From positions 1-14,789 of the forward strand of contig CANFNE010000025.1 in the NCBI GenBank assembly GCA_947448105.1: a stretch of DNA of 14,789 bases, given 5' to 3'. The translations under genes were made by a program, and so were the position numbers. Of the stretch, positions 1 to 7,698 are shown one piece after another (within the stretch, counting starts at the first letter, position 1; every line of letters begins with the position of its first letter). Source of the DNA: Burkholderiales bacterium (GTDB taxonomy: Bacteria > Pseudomonadota > Gammaproteobacteria > Burkholderiales > Burkholderiaceae_C). The notes below the pieces were generated by a model that worked only from the letters and a program-made list of their open reading frames with translations, was not told where the DNA came from and did not search any database.

Positions 1-4
1 CGCC

Positions 5-592
5 TCACACCAAATCCAAAAACCCCAGCACCCCATCCAGGTGCAGCGCAAAGTCGCTGATGGCGTGGTCGTTGCCGGGCAAGATGATTTGCTGCGCGCG
101 GGGGTAGCGGTCGCGCATTTCGCGCCAGTCCAGCACCTCGTCGCCTTGGGCGATCAGCGCCAGCTCGGGGCCGGGCGCGTGGCTGCCCTCCTGGGCGAGC
201 TGCTCCAGTTCGTCCACAAACGCCGCTTCAAAGTAAAAGTTTTCTTCGGGCGCGTGCCACTGGGTTTGCGCGCCGATGTGGCGCGCCAGGTCGCGCGCAG
301 GAAACACCGCCGGGTTCAGCAGCACCGACTTGCAGCCGGTCTGGCGCGCCACCCACGAGGCATAAAACCCGCCCAGCGATGAGCCCACCACCGCCATGTG
401 CGCGCGGGGCCAGTCGGCAATCAGCGCGGCCACTGCGTCCATGGCCTGGCGCGGCGACGGCGGCAACTGCGGGCAGCACCACAGCACCTGCGGGTGGCGC
501 TGCGCGACGGCCTGCGCCATGAGCGTGGCCTTGGCCGACGCCGGGGACGATCTGAAACCGTGCAGGTAAAGCAAGTGGGTGATGGCGGGCAT
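5..592 (-). CDS. yqiA: YqiA-type alpha/beta-fold esterase (UPF0227 family)
   Basis: Encodes a 195-residue cytoplasmic alpha/beta hydrolase of the YqiA/YcfP group. E. coli YqiA hydrolyses short acyl-CoA and p-nitrophenyl esters; the natural substrate is unsettled. Visible signature: the strand-loop LYLHGFRSSP near residues 8-17 (oxyanion region), the nucleophile elbow GSSLGG with Ser72, an acidic segment GDEVLD (151-155) and the C-terminal GNDHAISD with His176, giving a Ser-Asp-His triad in the expected order. Length matches the family (about 190-200). The frame stays open upstream to 661, but the ATG at 592 is preferred because it puts the family's conserved N-terminal strand immediately after the start; the extra 23 residues resemble no family sequence. 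The Shine-Dalgarno is weak. The gene diverges from the efflux operon, and its stop lies 4 bp inside the window edge. Family is confident; physiological role is not. Confidence 0.9.
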   Translation of the reverse strand: MPAITHLLYLHGFRSSPASAKATLMAQAVAQRHPQVLWCCPQLPPSPRQAMDAVAALIADWPRAHMAVVGSSLGGFYASWVARQTGCKSVLLNPAVFPARDLARHIGAQTQWHAPEENFYFEAAFVDELEQLAQEGSHAPGPELALIAQGDEVLDWREMRDRYPRAQQIILPGNDHAISDFALHLDGVLGFLDLV

Positions 593-855
593 GGGCAAGG
601 TCTCGGGGCGGGGCAGTGTGTGGAGGCGACCGCCGCCCCAAGCCCAAGAGGCGACAGGCAAGGCGGGCGGGCCCGGTTATCGTAGTCGCAAGCGCGAGGC
701 ACGGTGACAGGCACGGTGACATATGCCAGCGCATTTGCAAGCGCCGCGCCCCATGCCCTTGGAGCGCTGCAGCGCCATCCCAGCCCATTAAACTGACCCG
801 TGTTGCAGCGCTTGCAAGCCCGTTTTGTCTTTTCCTTTCCAGGACCTCTTTGACC
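593..855. promoter_or_regulatory. Divergent control region between yqiA and the RND efflux operon
   Basis: This 263-bp gap separates two divergently read genes, so it should carry both promoters. Seen directly: a perfect tandem 12-bp repeat at 697-720; a perfect 12-bp palindrome GCGCTGCAGCGC at 764-775; a perfect 10-bp palindrome GCTTGCAAGC at 810-819, whose TTGCAAGC half also occurs at 735-742; and a possible ribosome-binding AGGA at 841-844, 11 nt before the efflux start. I could not pick a convincing -35/-10 pair for either direction. RND operons are usually controlled by TetR-, MarR- or LysR-type proteins that bind such dyads, but no regulator gene lies in this window, so any regulator would act from elsewhere. 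The regulatory role is inferred from position. Confidence 0.5.
697..720. repeat. Perfect tandem 12-bp direct repeat (two units)
   Basis: The unit AGGCACGGTGAC occurs twice head to tail with no mismatch, at 697-708 and 709-720, about 140 bp before the efflux adaptor start and about 105 bp before the yqiA start. The 12-bp period is near, but not equal to, one helical turn. It could be a regulator-binding repeat or chance slippage duplication; the sequence alone does not decide. Confidence 0.75.
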
Positions 856-2145
856 ATGCCCTTGTTCCAGACCCCTCTCGCCCGCAGCCAGGCGCCCCGC
901 GCCCGGTTTGCCCTGACCACCCTGGCGCTGGCCGCGCTCTTAGCCGCTTGCGGGCCCAGCGCTGCGCCGCCTGCGGGCGGACCGGGCGCCGCAGGCGGCG
1001 CGCCGCCCCCGGCCGAAGTGGGGGTGGTCACCGTCAGCACCGCCGATGTGGGGCTGGTCACCGAGCTGCCCGGCCGGCTGGAAGCCTCGCGCGTAGCCCA
1101 GGTGCGTGCGCGCGCCGCGGGCATCTTGCAGCGCCGCCTGTTTGTTGAGGGCAGCAGCGTCAAGGCCGGCCAGGTGTTGTTTGAGATTGACGACGCGCCC
1201 TACAAGGCCGCTTTTGACAGCGCCACCGCCAGCGTGGCCAAGGCCGAGGCCAACCTGGTGCAAGCCAGCGCGCTGGCCAAGCGCTACGAACCCCTGGCCG
1301 CCGCCAAAGCCGTGAGCCAGCAAGAGCTGGTAGCGGCCCAGGCCGCGCAAAAGCAGGCCGAAGCCGACGTGGCCGTCAGCAAAGCCGCCGCGCAAACCGC
1401 GCGCATCAACCTGAACTACGCCGCTGTGACTGCACCGATTGCCGGCAGCATTGGCCGCGCACTCGTCACCGAAGGCGCCCTGGTCGGCCAGGGCGAAGCC
1501 ACGCCGCTGGCGGTGGTGCAACAAATCGACCCGATGTACGTCAACTTCACCCAGTCTGCGGGCGACGTCATGAAACTGCGCCAGGCCCTGGAGGCCGGCA
1601 AACTCAAACGCGCCAGCGGCAGCCAGGCCGCCAGCGTGCGCTTGGTATTGGAGGACGGTAGCGAATACGCCCGCGCCGGGCGTCTGCTGTTCTCCGACCT
1701 GACGGTGGACGCCACCTCGGGCCAGATCACTCTGCGCGCCGAAGTGCCCAACCCCCAGGGCACGCTCTTGCCCGGCTTGTATGTGCGGGTGCGCGTGGAG
1801 CAGGCCCAAGCCAGCAACGCCATCGTGCTGCCGCAGCAGGCGGTCACCCGTTCGGCCCAAGGCGACACGGTGATGGTGGTGGGTGAAGACGGCAAGGCCA
1901 AACCGCGTCCGGTCAAGGTGGGCGGCCAGCAGCGCAACCAGTGGGTGATTTTGGAAGGCCTGCAAAGCGGCGAACAGGTGATGGTCGACGGCTTTCAAAA
2001 GCTGCGCGGTGACGCACCTGTCAAACCCGTGCCCTGGGTCGCGCCCGGCAGCAAGCCGGCGGCCCCCGCCAGTGCGGCAACGTCGGCTGCCGCGCCTGCC
2101 AGCGCAGCCGCTCCGGCCCCAGCAGCTTCTGCCGCCAGCCGCTAG
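856..2145 (+). CDS. RND efflux periplasmic adaptor lipoprotein (AcrA/MexA family)
   Basis: Encodes a 429-residue membrane fusion protein that bridges the inner-membrane pump and outer-membrane channel of a tripartite exporter. A hydrophobic signal peptide (about 18-31) ends in the lipobox LLAAC, with Cys32 the predicted lipid-bearing first residue of the mature protein, anchored in the inner membrane. After a Pro/Ala/Gly-rich linker come the lipoyl/barrel-sandwich half (RVAQVRARAAGILQ, then VEGSSVKAGQVLFEID), an Ala/Gln-rich alpha-helical hairpin (about 110-180), the returning lipoyl half with TAPIAGSIGRALVTEGALV, and beta-barrel and membrane-proximal domains (PMYVNF, LLPGLYVRVRV, VLPQQAV). 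Residues 394-429 form an unusual Ala/Ser/Pro-rich tail. The frame is open back to 616, but the ATG at 856 is chosen because the lipoprotein signal must be N-terminal and AGGA lies 11 nt upstream. First gene of the efflux operon. Substrates cannot be read from the sequence. Confidence 0.95.
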   Translation: MPLFQTPLARSQAPRARFALTTLALAALLAACGPSAAPPAGGPGAAGGAPPPAEVGVVTVSTADVGLVTELPGRLEASRVAQVRARAAGILQRRLFVEGSSVKAGQVLFEIDDAPYKAAFDSATASVAKAEANLVQASALAKRYEPLAAAKAVSQQELVAAQAAQKQAEADVAVSKAAAQTARINLNYAAVTAPIAGSIGRALVTEGALVGQGEATPLAVVQQIDPMYVNFTQSAGDVMKLRQALEAGKLKRASGSQAASVRLVLEDGSEYARAGRLLFSDLTVDATSGQITLRAEVPNPQGTLLPGLYVRVRVEQAQASNAIVLPQQAVTRSAQGDTVMVVGEDGKAKPRPVKVGGQQRNQWVILEGLQSGEQVMVDGFQKLRGDAPVKPVPWVAPGSKPAAPASAATSAAAPASAAAPAPAASAASR

Positions 2146-2157
2146 GACGCACGCACC

Positions 2158-5100
2158 ATGGCCAAATTTTTTATCGACCGCCCTATCTTTGCCTGGGTGA
2201 TTGCGCTCTTCATCATGGTGGTGGGCGCGGTGTCCATCACCCAGCTGCCTATTGCGCAGTACCCGCCGGTGGCGCCCCCTTCGATCGTGGTCAGCGCCGT
2301 CTACCCCGGCGCTTCGGCGCAAACCCTGGAAGACGCGGTGCTCGCGGTGATTGAGCGCGAAATGAATGGCGCACCCGGCCTGATTTACATGGAGTCGGTG
2401 GCGCAAGCCGACGGCTCGGGCAATATCACCCTGAGTTTTCAGCCCGGCACCAGCCCCGACCTGGCGCAGGTGGATGTGCAAAACCGCCTGGCCCGCGCCA
2501 CCCCGCGCCTGCCCCAAGCGGTGACGCAACAGGGCGTGCGCGTGGACAAGTCACGCAGCAACTTCTTGCTCTTCACCATCCTCAACTCCGACGACCCGGC
2601 CTGGGACCCGGTGGCCCTGGGCGACTACGCCGCGCGCAATGTGCTGCCTGAGCTGCAGCGCGTGCCCGGCGTGGGCCAGGCGCAGCTGTTTGGCACCGAG
2701 CGCGCCATGCGCGTGTGGATAGACCCGGCCAAACTGCTGGGCTACAACCTCTCGGCCAACGACGTGAACAACGCCATCCGTGCGCAAAACGTGCAGGTGT
2801 CTGCAGGCGAGATCGGCAGCCTGCCGAATGTGGCCGGCCAGGGTGTGGCCGCCACCGTCATCGTCAACGGCCAGTTCAGCAGCCCGGAGCAGTTTGGCCG
2901 CATCGTGCTGCGCGCCAACGCCGACGGATCGACCGTGCGCCTCAAAGACGTGGCGCGCATCGCCCTGGGCGGCCAAAGCTACGCGACCTCGGCACGCCTG
3001 AACGGCAAGCCGTCCACCGGCATTGGCGTTCAGCTCGCGCCCACGGGCAACGCACTGGCCACGGCCAAGGCGGTGCGCGCGCGCATGCAAGAGCTGGAAA
3101 AGTTTTTCCCCAAGGGCATGGGCTGGACCATTCCCTACGACAGCTCGCGCTTTGTTGAAATCTCTATCCGCCAAGTCACCGAGACGCTGCTCGAAGCCGT
3201 GGCCCTGGTGTTTTTGGTGATGTTTTTGTTCCTGCAAAACTGGCGCTACACCATCATCCCGACCATCGTGGTACCGGTGGCACTCTTGGGCACCTTTGCC
3301 TCGCTGCTGGCCTTGGGCTTTTCCATCAACGTGCTGACCATGTTTGGCATGGTGCTGGTGATCGGCATCGTGGTGGACGACGCGATTGTGGTGGTCGAAA
3401 ACGTCGAACGCATCATGGGCGAAGAGGGGCTCTCGCCGCTGGACGCCACGCGCAAGGCCATGGGCCAGATCTCGGGCGCCATTATTGGTGTGACCGTGGT
3501 GCTGATCTCGGTGTTTGTGCCGCTGGCGTTTTTCGCCGGTTCGGTGGGCAATATTTACCGCCAGTTTTCGGCCGTGATGGGCATCTCGATTGCGTTTTCG
3601 GCGCTGATGGCGCTGTCGCTCACACCCGCCTTGTGCGCAACTTTGCTGCTGCCCATGGAAAAAGGCCAGCAGCACGCCAAGACCGGCTTTTTTGGCTGGT
3701 TCAACCGGGGCTTTGCGCGCACCGCCAAGGGCTACGAACGCGGCGTGGCGCGCATGCTGCCGCGCGCGGCGCGCTACCTGGTGATATATGCCGCCATCGT
3801 CGGTGCAGCGGCGGTGGTCTACCAGCGCCTGCCCACGTCGTTCCTGCCCAACGAAGACCAAGGCACCATGCTGGTCAATGTGCAACTGCCCCCGGGCGCC
3901 ACGCAAGAGCGCACCCGCGCGGTGATGCAGCAGGTGGAAGGCTTCATGCTCAAGCAGCCGGAAGTGCAGAGCATCGTTGGCGTGCTGGGTTACAGCTTTG
4001 CCGGTCTGGGGCAAAACGCCGCGCTGGGGTTTATTACCCTGAAAGACTGGAAAGAGCGGCCCGGCCCCGGCAGCTCGGCGCAGGCCCTGGCCGGGCGCGC
4101 CTTTGGCGCGCTCGCTGGCATCCACGACGCCTTCATCTTTCCCCTGAGCCCCCCGCCCATTCCCGAGTTGGGCAACGCCTCGGGCTTTAACTTCCGCTTG
4201 CAAGACCGCGCAGGCCTGGGCCACGACGCGCTCTTGGCCGCGCGCAACCAACTGCTTGGCATGGCGTCCAAAAGCACGGTCATTACCCAGGTGCGCCCCG
4301 ACGGCCTGGAAGACGCGCCGCAGCTGCAGCTCGACATTGACCGCGACAAGGCCCAGGCTCTGGGCGTGGGCTTTGACGCCATCAACACGGTCATTTCGAC
4401 CACGCTGGGTTCGGCCTATATCAACGACTTCCCCAACGCCGGGCGCCTGCAACGTGTGGTGGTGCAAGCCGATGCACCGGCGCGCATGCAGCCCGACGAT
4501 TTGCTGCGCCTGAGCGTGCTCAATGCGCGCGGCCAGTCGGTGCCTTTCTCAGCCTTTGCCAGCACGCGCTGGATCAAGGGCGCCATGCAAACCGTGCGCT
4601 ACAACGGCTACCCCGCCATGCGCATAGGCGGCAGCGCAGCGCCGGGCTTTAGCACCGGTGACGCCATGGCCGAGATGGAAAAGCTCGCGGCCCAGTTGCC
4701 AGCGGGCTTTGGCTTTGAATGGACGGGTTTGTCGCGCGAGGAAAAGCTGGCCGGTTCGCAGTCCATCGTTCTGTACAGCTTTGCGATTTTGGCGGTGTTT
4801 TTGTGCCTGGCCGCCCTGTACGAAAGCTGGTCGATTCCGCTGGCCGTGGTGCTGGTGGTGCCGCTGGGCGTGCTTGGGGTGTTGCTGGCCACGCTGCTGC
4901 GCGGCTATGCCAACGACGTGTATTTCCAGGTCGGCCTGATCACCATCATTGGCCTGTCGGCCAAAAACGCGATTTTGATCATCGAGTTTGCCAAAGACCT
5001 GCAAGCCCAGGGCAAGGGCCTGATCGAGTCGGCGCTGGCCGCAGCGCACCTGCGCTTTCGCCCGATTGTGATGACGTCCATGGCGTTTACGCTGGGCGTG

Positions 5101-5313
5101 TTGCCGCTGGCTTTGTCCACCGGCGCGGGCTCGGCCAGCCAGCGGGTGATTGGCACTGGCGTGATGGGCGGCATTTTGACGGGCACCACGCTGGCCGTCA
5201 TCTTTGTTCCGATCTTCTTTGTAGTGGTGCGCGGCCTGTTCAAGGGCAGCGCCCGCCAGCACGATGTCCATGCCGCACAAGCGGCGCACATGGGAGTGCA
5301 CAGCGATGAATAA
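2158..5313 (+). CDS. RND multidrug efflux pump, inner-membrane subunit (HAE1/AcrB family)
   Basis: Encodes a 1051-residue proton/drug antiporter, the usual length for AcrB/MexB (about 1045-1050). The start MAKFFIDRPIFAWVIALF matches the family N terminus and first membrane helix. Two large periplasmic porter loops follow helix 1 and helix 7, the second opening near residue 560 with FLPNEDQGTMLVNVQLPPGA. The proton-relay aspartates of helix 4 are present as VVDDAIVVVENV, with Asp407 and Asp408 at the same numbers as in E. coli AcrB. The partner lysine of helix 10 is Lys936 in GLSAKNAILIIEF (AcrB Lys940). The gene begins 12 bp after the adaptor stop, and AGGA at 2144-2147 overlaps that stop codon, so translation is probably coupled. 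No frameshift or missing key residue is seen. The family is certain; drugs or metabolites exported are unknown. Confidence 0.97.
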   Translation: MAKFFIDRPIFAWVIALFIMVVGAVSITQLPIAQYPPVAPPSIVVSAVYPGASAQTLEDAVLAVIEREMNGAPGLIYMESVAQADGSGNITLSFQPGTSPDLAQVDVQNRLARATPRLPQAVTQQGVRVDKSRSNFLLFTILNSDDPAWDPVALGDYAARNVLPELQRVPGVGQAQLFGTERAMRVWIDPAKLLGYNLSANDVNNAIRAQNVQVSAGEIGSLPNVAGQGVAATVIVNGQFSSPEQFGRIVLRANADGSTVRLKDVARIALGGQSYATSARLNGKPSTGIGVQLAPTGNALATAKAVRARMQELEKFFPKGMGWTIPYDSSRFVEISIRQVTETLLEAVALVFLVMFLFLQNWRYTIIPTIVVPVALLGTFASLLALGFSINVLTMFGMVLVIGIVVDDAIVVVENVERIMGEEGLSPLDATRKAMGQISGAIIGVTVVLISVFVPLAFFAGSVGNIYRQFSAVMGISIAFSALMALSLTPALCATLLLPMEKGQQHAKTGFFGWFNRGFARTAKGYERGVARMLPRAARYLVIYAAIVGAAAVVYQRLPTSFLPNEDQGTMLVNVQLPPGATQERTRAVMQQVEGFMLKQPEVQSIVGVLGYSFAGLGQNAALGFITLKDWKERPGPGSSAQALAGRAFGALAGIHDAFIFPLSPPPIPELGNASGFNFRLQDRAGLGHDALLAARNQLLGMASKSTVITQVRPDGLEDAPQLQLDIDRDKAQALGVGFDAINTVISTTLGSAYINDFPNAGRLQRVVVQADAPARMQPDDLLRLSVLNARGQSVPFSAFASTRWIKGAMQTVRYNGYPAMRIGGSAAPGFSTGDAMAEMEKLAAQLPAGFGFEWTGLSREEKLAGSQSIVLYSFAILAVFLCLAALYESWSIPLAVVLVVPLGVLGVLLATLLRGYANDVYFQVGLITIIGLSAKNAILIIEFAKDLQAQGKGLIESALAAAHLRFRPIVMTSMAFTLGVLPLALSTGAGSASQRVIGTGVMGGILTGTTLAVIFVPIFFVVVRGLFKGSARQHDVHAAQAAHMGVHSDE
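5292..5296 (+). promoter_or_regulatory. Ribosome-binding site inside the pump gene, setting the channel gene start
   Basis: GGGAG lies 9 nt before the ATG at 5306, within the last codons of the pump gene. It supports 5306 over the earlier in-frame ATG at 5264, which would place 14 extra polar residues ahead of the signal peptide. Confidence 0.6.
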
Positions 5314-6742
5314 ACACCCACACACCGGCATGCATACCGCCGCGCAGCGCTGCCTGCGCCTGAGCCTCTTGGCATCTGCAATGGTTGGCGCCCTGGCCTT
5401 GTCCGCCTGCAGCACGCCCAGCGTGTTCAAGCGCCCGGCAGCGCCGATTGCGCCCCAGTGGCCCGCGAGCGCCCAGGCACCCGAGGCCGCTCCGGCAGGC
5501 GACTTGCTGCCCTGGCGCACGTTTTTTACCGACCCGGCGCTGCAAGCCCTGATCGCGCAGGCGCTGGAACACAACCGCGACCTGCGGGTGGCGGCGCTCA
5601 ATATGGCACAGGCCCGCGCCCAACTCGGCCTGCGCAGCGCCGACGGGTTGCCCACGCTCAACGCCGGTCTGGGCCTGAGCCGCGCGCCCAACAGCAGCGG
5701 CAATATGGCCACCAGCTTTACCGGCGGCCTGCTGATGAGCAGCTACGAACTCGACTTTTTTGGCCGCGTGGCCAGCCTCAAAGAGCAGGCGCTGGCGCAG
5801 TACCTGGCCTCAGAAGAAGCACGTCGCACCGCGCAGATCAGCCTGATTGCCACCGTGGCGCAGGCCTGGATGGGCCTGGGCGCCGACGCGCGCTTGCTGC
5901 GCCTGGCGCAAGACACGCTGGCCTCGCGCGAGGCGTCTTTGCAACTGGTCGCGCTGCGCCTGGAGCACGGCGCCGCGTCCGAGCTCGATGTGCGCCTGGC
6001 GCAGTCTCTGGTGCAAGGCGCGCGTGTGAGCCTGGCGCAACTGCAGCGCCAGCGCGCCCAGGACGAAAACGCCCTGGTGCTGCTGCTGGGCCAGCCGCTC
6101 TCCGCCGCGCAAACCGGGCTTTTGGGCGCCGATGCGCCAGTCATTAGCCTGCCCACGCTGCCCGCAGGTTTGCCGTCCGAGCTGCTCACGCGCCGGGCTG
6201 ACATACGCCAGGCCGAGCAGCAGCTCGCTGCGGCCAATGCCAATATTGGCGCTGCGCGTGCCGCGTTCTTTCCGCGCATTGCGCTCACGGCGAGTGCCGG
6301 CAGCGCCAGCAGCGAGCTGGGTTCGCTGTTCAAGGACGGCTCCTGGAGCTACACCTTTGTTCCCCAGTTGCTGCTGCCCCTGTTTGACGGCGGGCGCAAC
6401 GAGGCCAATCTGGCGTCTGCCAAAGTGGGCTTTGACATTGCCGTGGCGCAGTACGAAAAAGCGGTGCAAACCGCGTTTCGCGAAGTGGCCGACGCCCTGG
6501 CTGCGCGCAGTAGCTGGGAACGCCAGCTGCAAGCGCAAACCGCCTTGGCCCAGGCCGACAACGAGCGCCTGGCGCTCACCCGTTTGCGCCTGGACAACGG
6601 TGCGGCCAGCCAGCTCGATTGGCTGGACGCCCAACGCACCGCCTTTGCCAGCCAGCAGGCGCTCATCAACGTGCAACTGGCGGCGCTGCAAAGCCAGGTG
6701 ACGCTGTACAAGGTGCTGGGGGGCGGGGCGCAGGAGCAATAA
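5306..6742 (+). CDS. Outer-membrane efflux channel lipoprotein (NodT/OprM family, TolC-like)
   Basis: Encodes a 478-residue outer-membrane factor that forms the exit duct of the tripartite pump. A basic N terminus and hydrophobic stretch (about 18-34) end in LSAC, with Cys35 the predicted lipidated residue. Two OEP repeats follow: the first about 75-265, with the strand motif YELDFFGR (147-154) and a long Ala/Gln/Arg-rich coiled-coil helix; the second about 290-470, with the NodT hallmark LLTRRADI (293-300; the usual Pro is Ala here), AARAAFFPRI, LPLFDGGRNEA and the terminal helix ending VTLYKVLGGG. The length is typical. The start overlaps the pump gene by 8 bp in another frame, implying translational coupling and matched expression. 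Third and probably last gene of the efflux operon. Confidence 0.95.
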   Translation: MNKHPHTGMHTAAQRCLRLSLLASAMVGALALSACSTPSVFKRPAAPIAPQWPASAQAPEAAPAGDLLPWRTFFTDPALQALIAQALEHNRDLRVAALNMAQARAQLGLRSADGLPTLNAGLGLSRAPNSSGNMATSFTGGLLMSSYELDFFGRVASLKEQALAQYLASEEARRTAQISLIATVAQAWMGLGADARLLRLAQDTLASREASLQLVALRLEHGAASELDVRLAQSLVQGARVSLAQLQRQRAQDENALVLLLGQPLSAAQTGLLGADAPVISLPTLPAGLPSELLTRRADIRQAEQQLAAANANIGAARAAFFPRIALTASAGSASSELGSLFKDGSWSYTFVPQLLLPLFDGGRNEANLASAKVGFDIAVAQYEKAVQTAFREVADALAARSSWERQLQAQTALAQADNERLALTRLRLDNGAASQLDWLDAQRTAFASQQALINVQLAALQSQVTLYKVLGGGAQEQ

Positions 6743-6759
6743 AAACCAAAGCGCCACAC

Positions 6760-6775
6760 CGCGTGAGTTCACGCG
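6760..6775. promoter_or_regulatory. 16-bp dyad between efflux operon and EamA gene
   Basis: CGCGTGA and TCACGCG face each other across a 2-bp centre (GT), 18 bp after the channel gene stop and 65 bp before the EamA start. As RNA the centre is too tight for a clean hairpin, and no T-run follows, so it is a poor intrinsic terminator. As DNA it has the form of a dimeric regulator site. The symmetry is seen; the function is unknown. Confidence 0.4.
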
Positions 6776-6839
6776 CTGCGCCGTTCCCGGGTAAGCGGAT
6801 TTGCTTTTCGGGCTTCCTATTTTGAAAGACGTATTGACC

Positions 6840-7697
6840 ATGATTGCCCGGTTTTCTGGCGCCTTTCCCCTGCTTTTTGTCGTCCTCTGGTCCACCGGCT
6901 TTATCGGTGCGCGCCTGGGGCTGCCGCACACCGAGCCGCTGACCTTTTTGTTTGTGCGCTATGCCGCCGTGGTGGTGCTGATGCTGGCCATTGCGCTGGC
7001 CACCCGCGCGCCGTGGCCCAAGGGCGCGCGCGCCTGGTTTCACATCGGCGTGGCTGGCTTGCTGCTGCACGGCGTGTACTTGGGCGGCGTGTTTATTGCC
7101 ATCTCGCTGGGACTGCCCGCGGGCGTGGCGGCGCTGGTGGTGGGGGTGCAACCGCTGCTGACCGCCGTGGGCGCGGGCTGGCTGCTGGGCGAGACGGTGC
7201 TGCGCCGCCAATGGCTGGGCCTGTTGCTGGGGCTGGCCGGCGTGGCGCTGGTGGTGGCCAATAAGCTGGGCGCGGTTTTTGGGTTGCAGGCGCTGCTGCC
7301 TTGCGTGGTGGCGCTCTTGGCCATCACCGCAGGCACGCTCTACCAAAAGCGCTTTTGCCCGGCCTTTGACTGGCGCAGCGGCGCAGTCGCCCAGTTTGTG
7401 CCCACGGCGCTGGCCACCGGTCTGTGCGCCTGGCTGTTCGAGACCGGCCGCATGGACCTGACCGGTGAAATGGTGTTTGCCCTGGTCTGGCTGGTGCTGG
7501 TGCTGTCGGTGGGAGCGGTCAGTCTGCTCAATTGGCTGATTCGCCAAAGCAGTGCGGTCAACATCGCCAGCCTGTTTTACCTAGTGCCGCCCTGCACGGC
7601 GATCGTGGCCTGGGCGCTGTTTGGCGAATCGTTTTCGCAGCTCGCGCTCGCAGGCATGGCGCTGGTGGTGGGCGGGGTGTATCTAGCGCGGAAGTAG
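6840..7697 (+). CDS. EamA/DMT-family membrane transporter
   Basis: Encodes a 285-residue inner-membrane permease of the drug/metabolite transporter superfamily, which exports small metabolites such as amino acids or their analogues. The protein is almost wholly hydrophobic, with about ten membrane helices in two repeated five-helix EamA halves (about 5-140 and 155-283). The second half repeats features of the first: PLLTAVGAGWLLGE (105-118) in the first and PCTAIVAWALFGE (251-263) in the second, the usual short-turn Gly-Glu motif of the family. The frame is open back to 6801; the ATG at 6840 is preferred because it puts the first helix (residues 5-25) at the N terminus, though the ribosome-binding site is weak. 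It follows the efflux operon by 97 bp on the same strand and may have its own promoter. The substrate cannot be predicted. Confidence 0.9.
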   Translation: MIARFSGAFPLLFVVLWSTGFIGARLGLPHTEPLTFLFVRYAAVVVLMLAIALATRAPWPKGARAWFHIGVAGLLLHGVYLGGVFIAISLGLPAGVAALVVGVQPLLTAVGAGWLLGETVLRRQWLGLLLGLAGVALVVANKLGAVFGLQALLPCVVALLAITAGTLYQKRFCPAFDWRSGAVAQFVPTALATGLCAWLFETGRMDLTGEMVFALVWLVLVLSVGAVSLLNWLIRQSSAVNIASLFYLVPPCTAIVAWALFGESFSQLALAGMALVVGGVYLARK

Positions 7698-7698
7698 G

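Noticed and set aside
697..720. Two-unit repeat considered as the start of a CRISPR array or iteron origin
   Set aside because: Only two 12-bp units with no spacers, no cas or rep gene, and no AT-rich unwinding region nearby.
616..855. N-terminal extension of the adaptor frame upstream of 856
   Set aside because: It would bury the lipoprotein signal about 110 residues into the protein; the extension is Arg-rich with no family resemblance.
940..2529. Long minus-strand open frame (529 codons) opposite the efflux adaptor and the start of the pump gene
   Set aside because: It mirrors genes with clear family motifs; its translation is His/Gly/Arg-rich low-complexity text typical of the antisense of high-GC coding DNA, with no domain or ribosome-binding site.
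2551..4467. Minus-strand open frame of 638 codons opposite the RND pump
   Set aside because: Same antisense effect: His/Gln/Arg-rich translation without recognisable motifs, while the opposite strand encodes an intact AcrB-type protein.
856..6742. Efflux trio considered as a heavy-metal (CusCBA-type) exporter
   Set aside because: The pump has the DD of helix 4 and the overall character of the HAE1 drug group, and there is no methionine-rich metal path or metal-binding adaptor extension visible.
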